From assembly GCA_026008535.1 (NCBI GenBank), contig BRKX01000004.1:12983501-13047500 (forward strand): a DNA stretch of 64,000 nucleotides, written 5' to 3'. Below, piece by piece: positions 1 through 9,487 of the stretch. The position numbers were made by a program, and so were the translations under genes. The notes below the pieces were generated by a model. It was given only the letters and a program-made list of their open reading frames with translations. It made no database searches and was not told the DNA's origin. The first letter of the stretch is position 1. Each line of letters begins with the position of its first letter. Source of the stretch: Perilla frutescens (taxonomy: Eukaryota > Streptophyta > Magnoliopsida > Lamiales > Lamiaceae).

Positions 1-937
1 TGACATTGTTCGAGTCCTTAAAGTCTTCCGGATGCGTTTTGTTCGTGTCTTGGATTAGTTGTCCGGGTCACATCACCCCGTTCCTAGATCTTTACGATCT
101 AGAATGGTGTCGTGGCGTCCTCCGGATGCACCCTGGGTGAAGCTCAACACGGATGGATCTTTCTCGACGGATCTTCAGATGGTGGCTGGTGGGGGGGGAC
201 TTGTTCGGGATCATACAGGTTCGCTTCTGGTTAGTTTTTGTGCACCCTTGAGGGCGGCCTCCAGCTTCGATGCTGAGTTCCAGGCTCTACTTCACGGTCT
301 TCAGCTTGTAGTTCAGTATTCGGATCATGTTTGGATCGAGATGGATGCGGCGTCTATTGTGTCGGTGTTGCAGTCAGGACGTCAGGGCTCGGCTGTTACC
401 CAACATACGCTCACCTCCATCAGATTGTTGTGTAGAGGTCGGCTTGTTCGGTTCACGCACATCCATCATGAGGGAAATCGGGGGGCTGATTTCTTGGCTG
501 GTCGAGGGGCCCAGACCTCGGCTTTGACATTTTATGATGATGTTTCAGCACCTCCATATCTGCTCTCCTTGGTACGGATGGATCAGTTGGGTTATCCCAA
601 CTTTCGATTTCGGTATCATTGATGAGGCTCGTGTTTTCTATGTTTTGTTTATTTTATTGTTTTGGTTTGGTTTTGTGTTTGGAGTCTTAGTTGGCTTGTG
701 GTTGCGTTCCACTTGTTTGTGATTTATTTAGTTTAGGAGTTAGCATTCGTGTTGTGGATGCATCTCCTATATTTTTGTTGCGTTTATCAGGTTCCAGCTC
801 TTGGTTAGGAATATGTTCACTTTTGGGACATATTCCGCCCATGACATTGTATGAGACGTTTTAGTATTTATTTACAAGTTGGGCATGGTGCCGAATGCCC
901 CACGCTTAGGGGTGTTTTTTTTTTTTAAAAAAAAAAT
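1..937 (+). mobile_element. LINE (non-LTR retrotransposon), 3' end
   Basis: The left edge cuts through a LINE. What remains is the C-terminal RNase H domain of ORF2 (59-622), a 3' UTR of about 300 bases, and a homopolymer tail (T-run then A-run at about 908-937) followed by short TTC repeats. The coding frame is open upstream of the first ATG except for a TAG at 56-58, so the element continues beyond the window. No target duplication can be defined because the 5' end is missing. Confidence 0.75.
59..622 (+). CDS. LINE ORF2 C-terminal RNase H domain (partial)
   Basis: This is a plant LINE-type RNase H (RVT_3 family), which degrades the RNA strand of the RNA/DNA hybrid during retrotransposition. 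The four acidic positions are visible: D32 in LNTDGS, E73 in DAEFQALLHG, D96 in IEMDAAS and D144 in HHEGNRGADFLAG. The Gly-rich turn VAGGGGLVRD follows the first strand as in the family. The ATG at 59 is only the first in-frame ATG after a stop at 56-58. In an intact element this segment would be the end of a reverse transcriptase polyprotein of more than 1,000 residues, so the stop truncates it. A free-standing host RNase H gene is less likely, because a LINE-like 3' UTR and tail follow directly. Confidence 0.85.
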   Translation: MSGSHHPVPRSLRSRMVSWRPPDAPWVKLNTDGSFSTDLQMVAGGGGLVRDHTGSLLVSFCAPLRAASSFDAEFQALLHGLQLVVQYSDHVWIEMDAASIVSVLQSGRQGSAVTQHTLTSIRLLCRGRLVRFTHIHHEGNRGADFLAGRGAQTSALTFYDDVSAPPYLLSLVRMDQLGYPNFRFRYH

Positions 938-1135
938 TCTTCTTCTTCTTCTTTCATTTTCCATGACGGTTTAAACTACATCGTTGTATTTTAACAGATT
1001 TTTGCAATCTTATTTATTACTTTTTTTACTTGGAAATTTGAGATTTGTAACATATTTTATTTTATTTTTTATGTATAGGTGGAGGATTTATCTCTACATT
1101 TGTCTCTTAAAAAATAGTTTTCATTTGTGTTGCAC

Positions 1136-1189
<54 letters not shown>

Positions 1190-1679
1190 TTTTAATAATT
1201 TATTATTTTTCTATTTCAATTCTGTCATTTAAAATAATTAAATAATTATATTTTTTATACTTGTCACATATTCAAAGAATCAAATGTTCTTTAATTGTGG
1301 AAAAATTATACATTGTTATTTGTAAAATCGTGTAGTTCGAAGTATTCCAATTCGATCTTTCTGACATGGATTTTCATTTAATTTATAAAATTTAATTTTC
1401 TTTTTGTTTGTCGTAACTACATAAGATTGATTTTCTTATCTAATTAATTAGCACATGTGCATATCATTTTATTAATTTTTAAAAGTTGAACACAACATAT
1501 AGAATTCTAAAATAATCATTACATTATAAATTTAAAAAAATAATAATGATTTGTGTATCTCACAGGAAAAATACTAGTACATATATTAAAGCAAAATCGC
1601 AGGGTAAAATTGTCATAAAAATAAATCAGTTAAAACTTGGTTAAAATATAACTGTTTGCCGAATATTAATATAAGCAAG
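938..1679. other. AT-rich spacer, no gene seen
   Basis: Very AT-rich DNA with short TTC repeats at its left end and an AAT array inside it. No protein motif or element boundary was recognised. Confidence 0.6.
1137..1189. repeat. (AAT)n microsatellite
   Basis: About 17 uninterrupted AAT/TAA units. Any open frame across it is only the translation of the repeat (poly-Ile). Confidence 0.97.
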
Positions 1680-1750
1680 ATTGTAGCCCAGTTGGTTGAG
1701 GTGAGTACTTGCTTCTACAAGCGTGCACGTTCAATTCCTCGTTACATAGC
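1680..1750 (+). mobile_element. tRNA-derived SINE-like head
   Basis: A pol III type-2 promoter pattern is visible: an A-box-like TAGCCCAGTTGG at 1684-1695 and a B-box-like GTTCAATTCC at 1729-1738, spaced as in tRNAs and plant SINEs. The segment does not fold into a convincing tRNA cloverleaf, and the following DNA is AT-rich. A degenerate SINE head or tRNA pseudogene is therefore the better reading. The 3' end and any target duplication are not clear. Confidence 0.35.
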
Positions 1751-1790
1751 TAAACACATTGTATTCATTTTCTTTTTCAACTCTCATTCA

Positions 1791-2372
1791 ATTTTTTAAG
1801 TTTTTAGATTTATTAAATAAAAAAATATCACCAAAACATTCATGAATAATAGTAATTAAAAACAATTTACATCTTTAATTTTTCATATTGTTAAAATAAA
1901 AAAATATCATTAAATCTTAATAAAATATCAATCTAAAATATTTACATTTTTTTTAAATTATACTACTTATTATGGTGTAAACAATCACATTTTTTAATTT
2001 TTTAGATTTTTTTAAATAAAAAAAACTCGAAAACATGCATAGATAACAATTAATAATTTATTCATATCTTTAAGTTTTTAGATTTACTAAATATAAAATA
2101 TCACCAAAACATAACAAAATATGCCCATGAAAAATATTTTTTTTTAAATTCGAATACTATTTATAGTGTAAACATTCATATTTTTAACTTTCTAGATTTT
2201 GTTAAATAAAAAACATTAATCACCAAAATATGAATAGATAACAATTAACAACCATTCACATCTTTTATTTTTTAGATTTTCTTAAAAAAATCACCAAAGC
2301 ATAAGAAAATGTCCATCGAAAATATTTGAATTTTCTATTTTTTTTTAAATTTTAATACTACTTTTGGTGCAT
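1791..2372. repeat. Three degenerate tandem copies of a ~190-bp AT-rich unit
   Basis: Copies start at about 1791, 1991 and 2181. Each begins with a T-run and a TTTTAGATTT-type segment. It then carries AAATAAAAAA, a CACCAAAACAT-like motif and TTCATATCTTT, a second TTTTAGATT with CACCAAA, an A/T-rich run, and ends with an ATACTACTTATxGTGTAAACATTCAT-like stretch. Order and spacing are kept in all three copies, so this is a tandem array and not random AT-rich DNA. Confidence 0.7.
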
Positions 2373-2572
2373 ATGAAATTCTCTGCTAGATTTTGGACAA
2401 CTCTCCACGCTACATAATTAAAATTATTAATTTTTGACAAACGGTAGCTTATGATTCTGTCTGCGGCTTATCATGTAATCAAAGGGGGTTATAATTAATG
2501 GAAGCTTTTAATAGTACACAAAAAATTAAAAATAAGATCACCCAAAAAAGAAAATTAATAAGAGGTGGAAAG

Positions 2573-2671
<99 letters not shown>

Positions 2672-2672
2672 T
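2573..2672. repeat. (AAT)n microsatellite, about 100 bp
   Basis: A perfect AAT array of about 33 units. Its poly-Ile reading frame is not a gene. Confidence 0.97.
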
Positions 2673-2761
2673 GGGTTTAACTGTTGACTTCAATCTTTCA
2701 AAGTCATTAAAGATTTCAGCTAATTGAATTTACTCTCATTACATTTTCTTAGTATATTTTA

Positions 2762-2950
2762 GGAGAATTATCAATTTAAAGCCCGAAAGATGGTTTATCT
2801 ATCAATATAGAGCTCGAAAGATAGATTCTATCGATTCAAGGCTTGAAAGATCTAAAACTATTAATTTAAGGCTTGTAGATTTAACGGTGTTAAAATTCCA
2901 TCCAACAAAAGGTGATGTGGCCGTTAAATATCCAAGTCATTTCATATATT
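2762..2950 (+). repeat. Left TIR of the Mutator-like MITE
   Basis: Pairs in inverted orientation with 3461-3649. It is itself built of repeated units of about 30 bp, each with an ATCAATTTA-type start and an AAGGCTTGAAAGAT-type core. Its inner end carries a TTTAACGGTGTTAAAA block. Confidence 0.85.
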
Positions 2951-3460
2951 AAATTAAACAACACATTAATTATTTTAATTAAATTAAACATAAGGTTAAT
3001 TAAAATTTGTCAAATAAAAACCACCACTTTCTGTCGTTCGGGTCTCATTATTTTTTAGTTTGAAATTCATCTTTGTTTGTTTGATTAATTAAATTTTATT
3101 ATATTTATAATTATTTATTATGATTTTAATTTCATCGCAAACTATTAAATGTTATTGAAATATTTAATAAATTAATTAATGTTAATTTTATTCCCTTTCC
3201 ATATCTCTTTTTAAAATAATCATTTCCCCATCAAAATTGAAAATAAAAATAAAAATAACCATATCAATTTATTATTTTTATAAAAAAAAAGTATTACAAT
3301 TTCACACTAAATTTAGTTAAATGTTAAATTTAATTTAAACTTCTAAAAATCTCTGATTAAATTAAGTAGAGATTGAATTTATAGAATATAATAAAATCCC
3401 ATGTTAATTTAATTAATGTAAATTTATGTTTTTTATTTAATTTAATTTAGGATAAAAATG

Positions 3461-3649
3461 ATATGTGAAAATAATTTGGATGTTTAACGGAAACATCACC
3501 TCTTGTTGGATGGAGTTTTAACACCGTTAAATCTTCAAGCCTTAAATCAATAGTTTTAGACCTTTCAAATATTGAATCGATAGAATTTATCTTTTAGGCT
3601 CTATATCAATAGATAAATCATCTTTTGAGCCATGAATTGATATTTCTCC
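3461..3649 (-). repeat. Right TIR of the Mutator-like MITE
   Basis: Its reverse complement follows the left TIR from GGAGAA through the AACGGTGTTAAAA and CCATCCAACAA blocks, with scattered substitutions. Confidence 0.85.
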
Positions 3650-3658
3650 TATATTTTA

Positions 3659-3674
3659 ACATCATTATTTCTCA

Positions 3675-3710
<36 letters not shown>

Positions 3711-4134
3711 GAAATCTATTTATTTAAATTTGTGTGGCTGCATAAAATATATTTTATATGTTAAATATATAAAATAAAGAAATTATTCAATTTTGTCCAT
3801 CGAAAAATAACATTAATTACTATGTGATATGTGTTCATACGCAATAAGTATATATAAATCTCCAATTGATTCGGTTTAAAAACATAAAAAAAAACATTAT
3901 AAATGTGTTTATGAATATATTTGAAAAATTACAAATATAACGTTATATATATTGTAAATTATCATTTATTTCTTATTATATATTAATACTATTACAACTA
4001 ATGTTTCCACTATCATTAAACTTAAAATGTGTAGATCGATTTCCGTACATCGTATGGGAGATATACTAGTTAGGGAGTTATACATGTATGTTAAGAGATA
4101 ATCATGCATGATCTTCTTCTCTTCTGAATTTCAG
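3659..4134. other. AT-rich spacer / probable intron DNA 5' of the MLO relic
   Basis: Contains an ATT microsatellite at about 3677-3711 and otherwise AT-rich sequence. The N-terminal exons expected of an MLO gene were not recognised here. Confidence 0.5.
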
Positions 4135-4841
4135 GGGGCGCGAACCCTTTGTTTCTTCTGAAGGGCTTGAACAATTTCACCACTTCTTGTTTGTTCTTGG
4201 CATCTCTCATGTTCTTTATAGTTGTATCACAGTTGGCTTGGCCATGAGGTATACATATTTATTGTTGATATATACAATACTAGTTAGATAAATAGATAAT
4301 TAATAAGTAATAATGTTTGTGGTAACTTGCAGCAAAGAGCAGAGTGATGAGAAGATGGTCCACAATCGCGTTCCACCATACCTCTCATCCATGGAGCAGG
4401 AGCCCAGTTCTCATCTGGATGATATTAATTATATTTCTTCAATTCGGATAGAAACTTCTTATATATAAGTTGGTAGCTAGTCATGTTAAAAAGGGTTTTA
4501 ATTGGGTTGTTTGCAGCTATGCTTTCTGAAACAGTTTAGGAGTTCAGTGCGGAAGTCAGATTACATGGTACTACGATTGGGTTTCATAACCGTACATGCG
4601 GAAGTTAGATTACATGGCATTGTCGGTATCAGGTAGAGATTGACACCAGTACTATAGTATAGTAACTAACAATAATATCATAAATTATCCAGCCTGCTAG
4701 CTAGAAATTAATGAAATCAATCGAGCAAAACATACTTAAATTATATATTTGGTGAAAAATTAACTGTGGTCTGCACTTTGAATTTTTGCAGCTAGCCTCT
4801 TTGGGGTTATGCTATACTGTGCATTTTCATAAACATCTACG
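4135..4841 (+). pseudogene. MLO-family gene relic, four exons of the central region
   Basis: MLO proteins are plant plasma-membrane proteins with seven transmembrane segments. Four exon-like blocks are visible. Exon A (4135-4248) encodes GREPFVSSEGLEQFHHFLFV and continues to ITVGLAM; it starts after TTTCAG and ends at AG|GTATAC. Exon B (4333 to about 4421) contains FHHTSHPWSRSPVLIWM, but its frame does not follow from exon A and the expected GT donor reads AT. Exon C (4517-4632) contains CFLKQFRSSVRKSDYMVLR and RLHGIVGIR, with the middle replaced by a 20-bp direct repeat. Exon D (4792-4841) contains PLWGYAILCIFINIYG, but the conserved Trp before the Pro is a TAG stop (4793-4795). Splice sites around A, C and D are otherwise GT-AG. 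It is an unprocessed gene copy that cannot make full-length MLO. Exons before A were not found. Confidence 0.88.
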
Positions 4842-4928
4842 GTATATGTATTATATATATTGTTTTAGGCTTGTAGCTAGCTAGCTTTGTGTGAATTGGG
4901 ATTAATAATTAAGTTGGTTTGATGATGC

Positions 4929-5162
4929 TTTTAGACGATAGAGAACACACACTATAAATGGAGGAGAAATAAACTTTACTTGATTGTCTAAAAGACAGAT
5001 ACATAGGGGTTTATATAGGATACAGGAAAGCAGCCATTTAACTAATCTATTTAATAGTGAATATAAAAAGACTCTAGATACATGAATACATATTAAGTTC
5101 ATTCATGTAGGTAGACAAAAAGACTCTTCTAGATGATATCAAATTATGTGTATCATTTAACA
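4929..5162 (-). repeat. 3' LTR of the Copia element
   Basis: 234 bp. Its outer end should begin TG in plus-strand reading but has TT (4929-4930), a point change relative to the other LTR. It ends TTTAACA at 5162. Confidence 0.93.
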
Positions 5163-5171
5163 CTCCCCCTT
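5163..5171 (-). promoter_or_regulatory. Polypurine tract
   Basis: On the minus strand AAGGGGGAG lies directly upstream of the 3' LTR, where plus-strand DNA synthesis is primed. Confidence 0.85.
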
Positions 5172-5207
5172 AATTTGATATTATCTTCTTTACTCCAAGC
5201 ATCGTTC

Positions 5208-7097
5208 TTAATCTTCAAACTTTAATGGCTTTGTAAGAATATCAGCAACTTGGTCTTGAGTTCTCACATACTTCAGCTCCACTTCTTTGTTAGCAATGCA
5301 ATCTGTAATAAAATGATACTTTGTGTCTATGTGCTTGCTTCGATCATGAGATACTGGATTCTTTGCCAATGCTTGTGCAGACTTGTTATCAGTACATATT
5401 TCAGTAGCTTCTTCTTGTGGCAAATTATGTTCCTTCAGTAGCTTCCTCAACCAAATTGCATGACAAGTACACAAACTTGCTGCAACATATTCAACCTCAC
5501 ATGTTGACAAAGTGACAATGGGTTGCTTCTTTGAACTCCAAGAGATAACACAATTACCCATAAAAAATATGAAACCCGTAGTGCTCTTTCTTTCATCAAC
5601 ATCACCCGCAAAATCACTATCGCAAAATCCATGAAGCACAAAATCATCAGATGAGGAATAAAAAATTCCAAAATCAAGAGTACCTCTTAGGTAGCGAATG
5701 ATCCCCTTAGCAGCTTTCATATGGACAAACGTAGGAGTCTCCATAAAATAACTTATTACTCCAACTGCATAGAGAATGTCGGGTCTTGTATGTGTCAAAT
5801 ACCTTAAACTTCCCACAAGACTCTTGAACAAAGTGGGGTCTTCATTTTCTTCATCTCCAAATTTTGACAACTTAACTCCGGCCTCCATGGGCGTGTTCAC
5901 AGGATTGCAATCAATCATGTTGAACTTCTTCAAAACTTCTTTTGCATAACCTGTTTGGGAAAGATATGTTCCTTCCTCCATCTGTTTCACTTCTAAGCCC
6001 AAGTAAAATGACATGAGCCCCAGATCAGTCATCTCGAATTTTGTCGACATAATTTTCTTAAACTCATCAAACAATTTTGAATTATTACCGGTGAAAATGA
6101 GATCATCAACGTAAATACAAACAAACATAATATCTCCATTATCATAAACCTTAGAATACAGAGCATATTCATTAAGGCAACGAACAAACCCGTTATCTTG
6201 AAAGTATTTGTTGATGCGGCTATTCCATGCTCGTGGCGCTTGTTTTAATCCATACAAGGACTTCTTTAATTTCAACACCATTCCTTTATTTCCTTTGGCC
6301 TCGTAGCCCAAAGGTTGCTCAACATAAACCTCCTTGTATATGTAGCCGTTCAAGAACATAGTCTTGATGTCCATCTGATAAATCTTCCATTTCTTTTGGG
6401 CTACAAGAGAAATTAGCAGGCGAATAGTTTCCATCCGTGCAACTGGTGCAAAGACTTCGTCATAATCAACTCCATGTTTTTGTTTGTAGCCTTTAACGAC
6501 AAGTCTTGCTTTGTATTTCTCCACTTCTCCTTTTACATTCTTTTTCAACTTGAAGATCCATCTCACTCCAATGGATTCATGAGTTTTGGGAAGAGAAGTT
6601 AATTCCCAAGTGTTGTTTTTTTCAATGGACTTGATTTCATCATCCATCGCTTGTCTCCACCTTTGATATTGCACGGCTTCTTGGAAAGTTAATGGTTCAC
6701 TATCTGCAAAAAGATAATATAATTCATCATTAACTTCTTCGGCTCTTTCATAGATATCTGCAAGAGATCTCATTCTTTGTACTCTCGAACTTTCAGCTTG
6801 TGGAGGTGGTGGCACCGGTTCTTGCAGAGGAGCACTGTCATAATCATTTTCTTCTTCGTCAAAATAAGGAAGAAAATTATAAGTGCTTTCTTGTGGTTTT
6901 TCCCAATTCCAGGTAGCTTCTTCATCAAATTCAACATCCCGACTGATCACAACATTGCTATTGTTTCGATTAAACAATCGATAGCCTTTAGATTGGTAAT
7001 CATAACCAATAAAGACATACTTGGCACTTCGATCATCAAGCTTGGATCTTTCTTGTTGTGGAACTTGAGCATAAGCAATGCTTCCAAACACTCGCAA
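5208..7097 (-). CDS. Copia Pol, RT and RNase H part
   Basis: 629 codons. Residues 1-35 are the end of the integrase region (FGSIAYAQVPQQERSKLDDR, a typical Copia post-integrase block). The reverse transcriptase runs from about residue 160 to 410 with KARLVVKGYKQ, the QMDIKTMFLNG block and the catalytic YVDD at 329-332. RNase H follows, with CDSDFAGD (D493) and the CEVEYVAAS and TDNKSAQALAKN motifs. The ATG is only the first Met after the frameshift, because the real polyprotein begins with gag upstream. All catalytic residues I can see are intact. The frame ends 45 bases before the 3' LTR, as in compact Copia elements. Confidence 0.93.
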   Translation of the reverse strand: MRVFGSIAYAQVPQQERSKLDDRSAKYVFIGYDYQSKGYRLFNRNNSNVVISRDVEFDEEATWNWEKPQESTYNFLPYFDEEENDYDSAPLQEPVPPPPQAESSRVQRMRSLADIYERAEEVNDELYYLFADSEPLTFQEAVQYQRWRQAMDDEIKSIEKNNTWELTSLPKTHESIGVRWIFKLKKNVKGEVEKYKARLVVKGYKQKHGVDYDEVFAPVARMETIRLLISLVAQKKWKIYQMDIKTMFLNGYIYKEVYVEQPLGYEAKGNKGMVLKLKKSLYGLKQAPRAWNSRINKYFQDNGFVRCLNEYALYSKVYDNGDIMFVCIYVDDLIFTGNNSKLFDEFKKIMSTKFEMTDLGLMSFYLGLEVKQMEEGTYLSQTGYAKEVLKKFNMIDCNPVNTPMEAGVKLSKFGDEENEDPTLFKSLVGSLRYLTHTRPDILYAVGVISYFMETPTFVHMKAAKGIIRYLRGTLDFGIFYSSSDDFVLHGFCDSDFAGDVDERKSTTGFIFFMGNCVISWSSKKQPIVTLSTCEVEYVAASLCTCHAIWLRKLLKEHNLPQEEATEICTDNKSAQALAKNPVSHDRSKHIDTKYHFITDCIANKEVELKYVRTQDQVADILTKPLKFED

Positions 7098-7149
7098 ATG
7101 GTGAACACTTGGTGTTCTCCCATTCCAAGCTTCTTGAGGAGTTTTATTT

Positions 7150-9195
7150 TTAACACTTGTAGTTGATGAACGATTTGATAGATAAACTGCACAAGAAACC
7201 AGATTCAGCCCAGAACTCCTTAAGCATGTTCTTTGCTTTCAGCATACATCTCTCCATATTCAGAATTGTTTGATTTTTTTGTTCTACCAGACCATTCTGC
7301 TGAGGTGATCTAGGAACAGTAAGAGGACGACGAATTCCATGAGATGAACAAAAATCATTGAATTCTTTTGAGATGAATTCGCCTCCTCGATCAGACCTCA
7401 ACGCCTTGATTTTACAGCCACTCTCTTTCTCAACTAGCATCTTGAAATTTTTGAAAGTTGTGAAAGCTTCTGATTTCCTCTTGAGAAAATACACCCAAGT
7501 CTTCCGGCTATAATCATCGATAAAGAGTATGAAATATTTACTCTTACCGAATGAGGATGGATCAGTAGGTCCACAAAGGTCGGTGTGCACAAGTTCAAGT
7601 GGTGTAGACGCACTTGATGTCACTTCTTTTGGAAAACTTTTCCTTGCGTGTTTGCCCAGTAAACATGCTTCGCACAATTGATTAGGATGAATGATTGAAG
7701 GCATCCCTCTCACCATCTCCTTCTCTCCCATTATCTTCAAAGCTTCAAAGTTTAAGTGTCCAAACCTCATGTGCCAACACCATGCATGATCAAACACTTT
7801 TATTTTCAAGCATTTTATTTCAGCTGTTTTGATGTTTATCTTGAACATCCTATTTTTCGACATAGTCACCTTTGTGATTAAATTAGCATTTTTATCTCTA
7901 AGCGAAAGACAATTATCCTTCATCAAAACTTCATATCCATTCTCAAAAAATTGACCGAAACTAAGAATATTACTTCTTAGTTTAGGCATATAATAAACAT
8001 CAGAAATCATTTTGTGGCCACCGTCTTTGGAAGAGATGAGAATTGTACATTTTCCTTCAATTTTGATTTTAGATGAGTCTCCAAAAGAGACATTTCCATT
8101 CACTTTATCACTGAGATCCACAAATTTTTCTCTGTCTCCACACATGTGATTGCTAGCACCATTATCCAGGTACCACAGGCTGTCAACTTCCTTTTCTCCT
8201 TCTCTTACGGTTAACAATAGAGTTGACTCTTCAAGTTCTTTGTTATTATCAACAAGATTGGCTTTTGCTTCATAATTTTCCGTATCATGACAATTTGATG
8301 CATAATGACCAAGTCTATGACAATTATAACATTCAATCTTAGACTTGTCATACCTTCTTTCATTTGATTGTTGATAATAACCACGCCCTCTTCCTCGACC
8401 TCTACATGATGGAGAGTTTTTTTCTTCATTATTTGAAATCTCCCCCTTGCTTCTTCCTTGAGTATTTTTCTGCCATGAACGTCCTCTTCCTCGTCCATGT
8501 CCTCTAAAATTATGCTTTTCTCCTTCATTATTCTTCAAGGTGGCTTTAGATTTTAGAGCTTGCGCCAATGGCTCTTCTTGTCTCCTCTTGATTTTCTCTT
8601 CATGTTCTTGTAAAGAACCTTCAAGTTCTTCTACAGACACTGATTCAAGATCTTTTGTCTCTTCGATTACACACACAATATAATCGAATTTGGATGTTAA
8701 AGAGTGCAGAATTTTCTCCACCACTTTAACATCTTGAATTTTATCTCCATACCTCCTTAGTTGGTTTACAATGGCCTTCACCCTTGAACAATAGTCTGAA
8801 ACTAGTTCAGATTCGTTCATCTTCAATGCTTCAAAATCACTCCTTAGCGATTGAAGTCTTACTTTTTTCACTTTCTCGACCCCTTGGAAAGATTTTGCTA
8901 GAATCTCCCAAGCACCCTTTGATGTGGCTACATCAACCACCTTTTCAAACATCGAGTCATCCAAACACTGATGGATGAGAGTGAGGGCCTGTTGATCCTT
9001 CTTTCTTGTCTTTGACAAGTTTTTCTTTTGTGCAGGAGTTAATTGAGCTTCATTTTGAGGTTTCTCGTGGCCACTCTCTACGATCTCCCACACATCTTGT
9101 GATCCGAGCAAAACTTTCATTCGTAAACACCATTTTTCATAATTTTCTTTTGTGAGATGAGGAAATTGGAAAGATGTCATTCCATTGTTTGCCAT
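7150..9195 (-). CDS. Copia Gag-protease-integrase
   Basis: 681 codons from an ATG 51 bases inside the 5' LTR. Gag starts MANNGMTSFQFPHLTKENYE with the WCLRMKVLLGSQDVWEIVE block. A basic Arg/Gly-rich stretch precedes the CCHC zinc knuckle CYNCHRLGHYASNC (289-302). The protease active site is YLDNGASNHM (344-348). A pre-integrase HMRFGHLNFEAL block follows, then integrase with D539 (HTDLCGP), D602 (RSDRGGEF) and E638 (QQNGLVEQK). The frame is lost after FWAESGF near position 7195; the next frame reads on as expected (SCAVYLSNRS), so a small indel separates it from the RT frame. Gag packages RNA, the protease matures the polyprotein, and the integrase inserts the cDNA. Confidence 0.94.
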   Translation of the reverse strand: MANNGMTSFQFPHLTKENYEKWCLRMKVLLGSQDVWEIVESGHEKPQNEAQLTPAQKKNLSKTRKKDQQALTLIHQCLDDSMFEKVVDVATSKGAWEILAKSFQGVEKVKKVRLQSLRSDFEALKMNESELVSDYCSRVKAIVNQLRRYGDKIQDVKVVEKILHSLTSKFDYIVCVIEETKDLESVSVEELEGSLQEHEEKIKRRQEEPLAQALKSKATLKNNEGEKHNFRGHGRGRGRSWQKNTQGRSKGEISNNEEKNSPSCRGRGRGRGYYQQSNERRYDKSKIECYNCHRLGHYASNCHDTENYEAKANLVDNNKELEESTLLLTVREGEKEVDSLWYLDNGASNHMCGDREKFVDLSDKVNGNVSFGDSSKIKIEGKCTILISSKDGGHKMISDVYYMPKLRSNILSFGQFFENGYEVLMKDNCLSLRDKNANLITKVTMSKNRMFKINIKTAEIKCLKIKVFDHAWCWHMRFGHLNFEALKIMGEKEMVRGMPSIIHPNQLCEACLLGKHARKSFPKEVTSSASTPLELVHTDLCGPTDPSSFGKSKYFILFIDDYSRKTWVYFLKRKSEAFTTFKNFKMLVEKESGCKIKALRSDRGGEFISKEFNDFCSSHGIRRPLTVPRSPQQNGLVEQKNQTILNMERCMLKAKNMLKEFWAESGFLCSLSIKSFINYKC

Positions 9196-9230
9196 CTCTC
9201 TTTGCTCTCACTTTTTTTTTATATACCCGT

Positions 9231-9243
9231 GGCTCTGATGCCA
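9231..9243 (-). promoter_or_regulatory. Primer binding site, initiator Met tRNA type
   Basis: On the minus strand TGGCATCAGAGCC follows the 5' LTR after three bases. It matches the usual TGGTATCAGAGC PBS with one change. Confidence 0.88.
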
Positions 9244-9246
9244 CTT

Positions 9247-9480
9247 TGTTAGACGATAGAGAACACACACTATAGATGAAGGAGAAATAAACTTTACTTG
9301 ATTGTCTAAAAGACAGATACATAGGGGTTTATATAGGATACAAGAAAGCAACCATTTAACTAATCTATTTAATAGTGAATATAAAAAGACTCTAGATACA
9401 TGAATACATATTAAGTTCATTCATATAGGTAGACAAAAAGACTCTTCTAGATGATATCAAATTATGTGTATCATTTAACA
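9247..9480 (-). repeat. 5' LTR of the Copia element
   Basis: 234 bp, with TG at 9247 and CA at 9479-9480 in plus-strand reading, matching 4929-5162. It carries the element promoter. Its outer end abuts GATGCAG, which contains the MLO 3' splice site. Confidence 0.93.
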
Positions 9481-9487
9481 GATGCAG

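Larger units (their letters stand above)
2762..3649. mobile_element. Mutator-like MITE (888 bp) with long TIRs
   Basis: The two ends are inverted copies of each other over about 190 bp. The outermost bases read GGAGAA on the left and TTCTCC-like (ATTTCTCC) on the right. Directly outside lies the same 9-base word TATATTTTA on both sides (2753-2761 and 3650-3658). A 9-bp target duplication with TIRs of this length is the hallmark of Mutator-like elements. The interior is AT-rich and has no transposase reading frame, so the element is non-autonomous. Confidence 0.88.
4929..9480 (-). mobile_element. Nearly complete Ty1/copia retrotransposon in an MLO intron
   Basis: 4,552 bp bounded by two 234-bp LTRs, flanked by the 5-bp duplication GATGC at 4924-4928 and 9481-9485. 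Reading on the minus strand the order is 5' LTR (9247-9480), initiator-Met tRNA PBS, gag-protease-integrase, RT-RNase H, PPT, 3' LTR (4929-5162). By eye the LTRs differ at about six positions, which suggests a fairly recent insertion. The domain order (integrase before RT) and the DNGAS-type protease are Copia features, resembling TNT1-94-type annotations. One frameshift separates the two long frames. Confidence 0.95.

Noticed and set aside
59..622. Independent host RNase H gene
   Set aside because: Domain type, missing upstream start, and a LINE-like 3' UTR with homopolymer tail point to a LINE C-terminus.
984..1232. 82-codon open frame with a poly-Ile run
   Set aside because: It is the translation of the AAT microsatellite plus flanking AT-rich DNA; no gene features.
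1681..1745. Possible functional tRNA gene
   Set aside because: A- and B-box-like words are present, but the arms do not pair into a cloverleaf and the T-arm is imperfect; kept only as a SINE-like head.
2498..2680. 60-codon frame dominated by poly-Ile
   Set aside because: Translation of the 100-bp AAT array.
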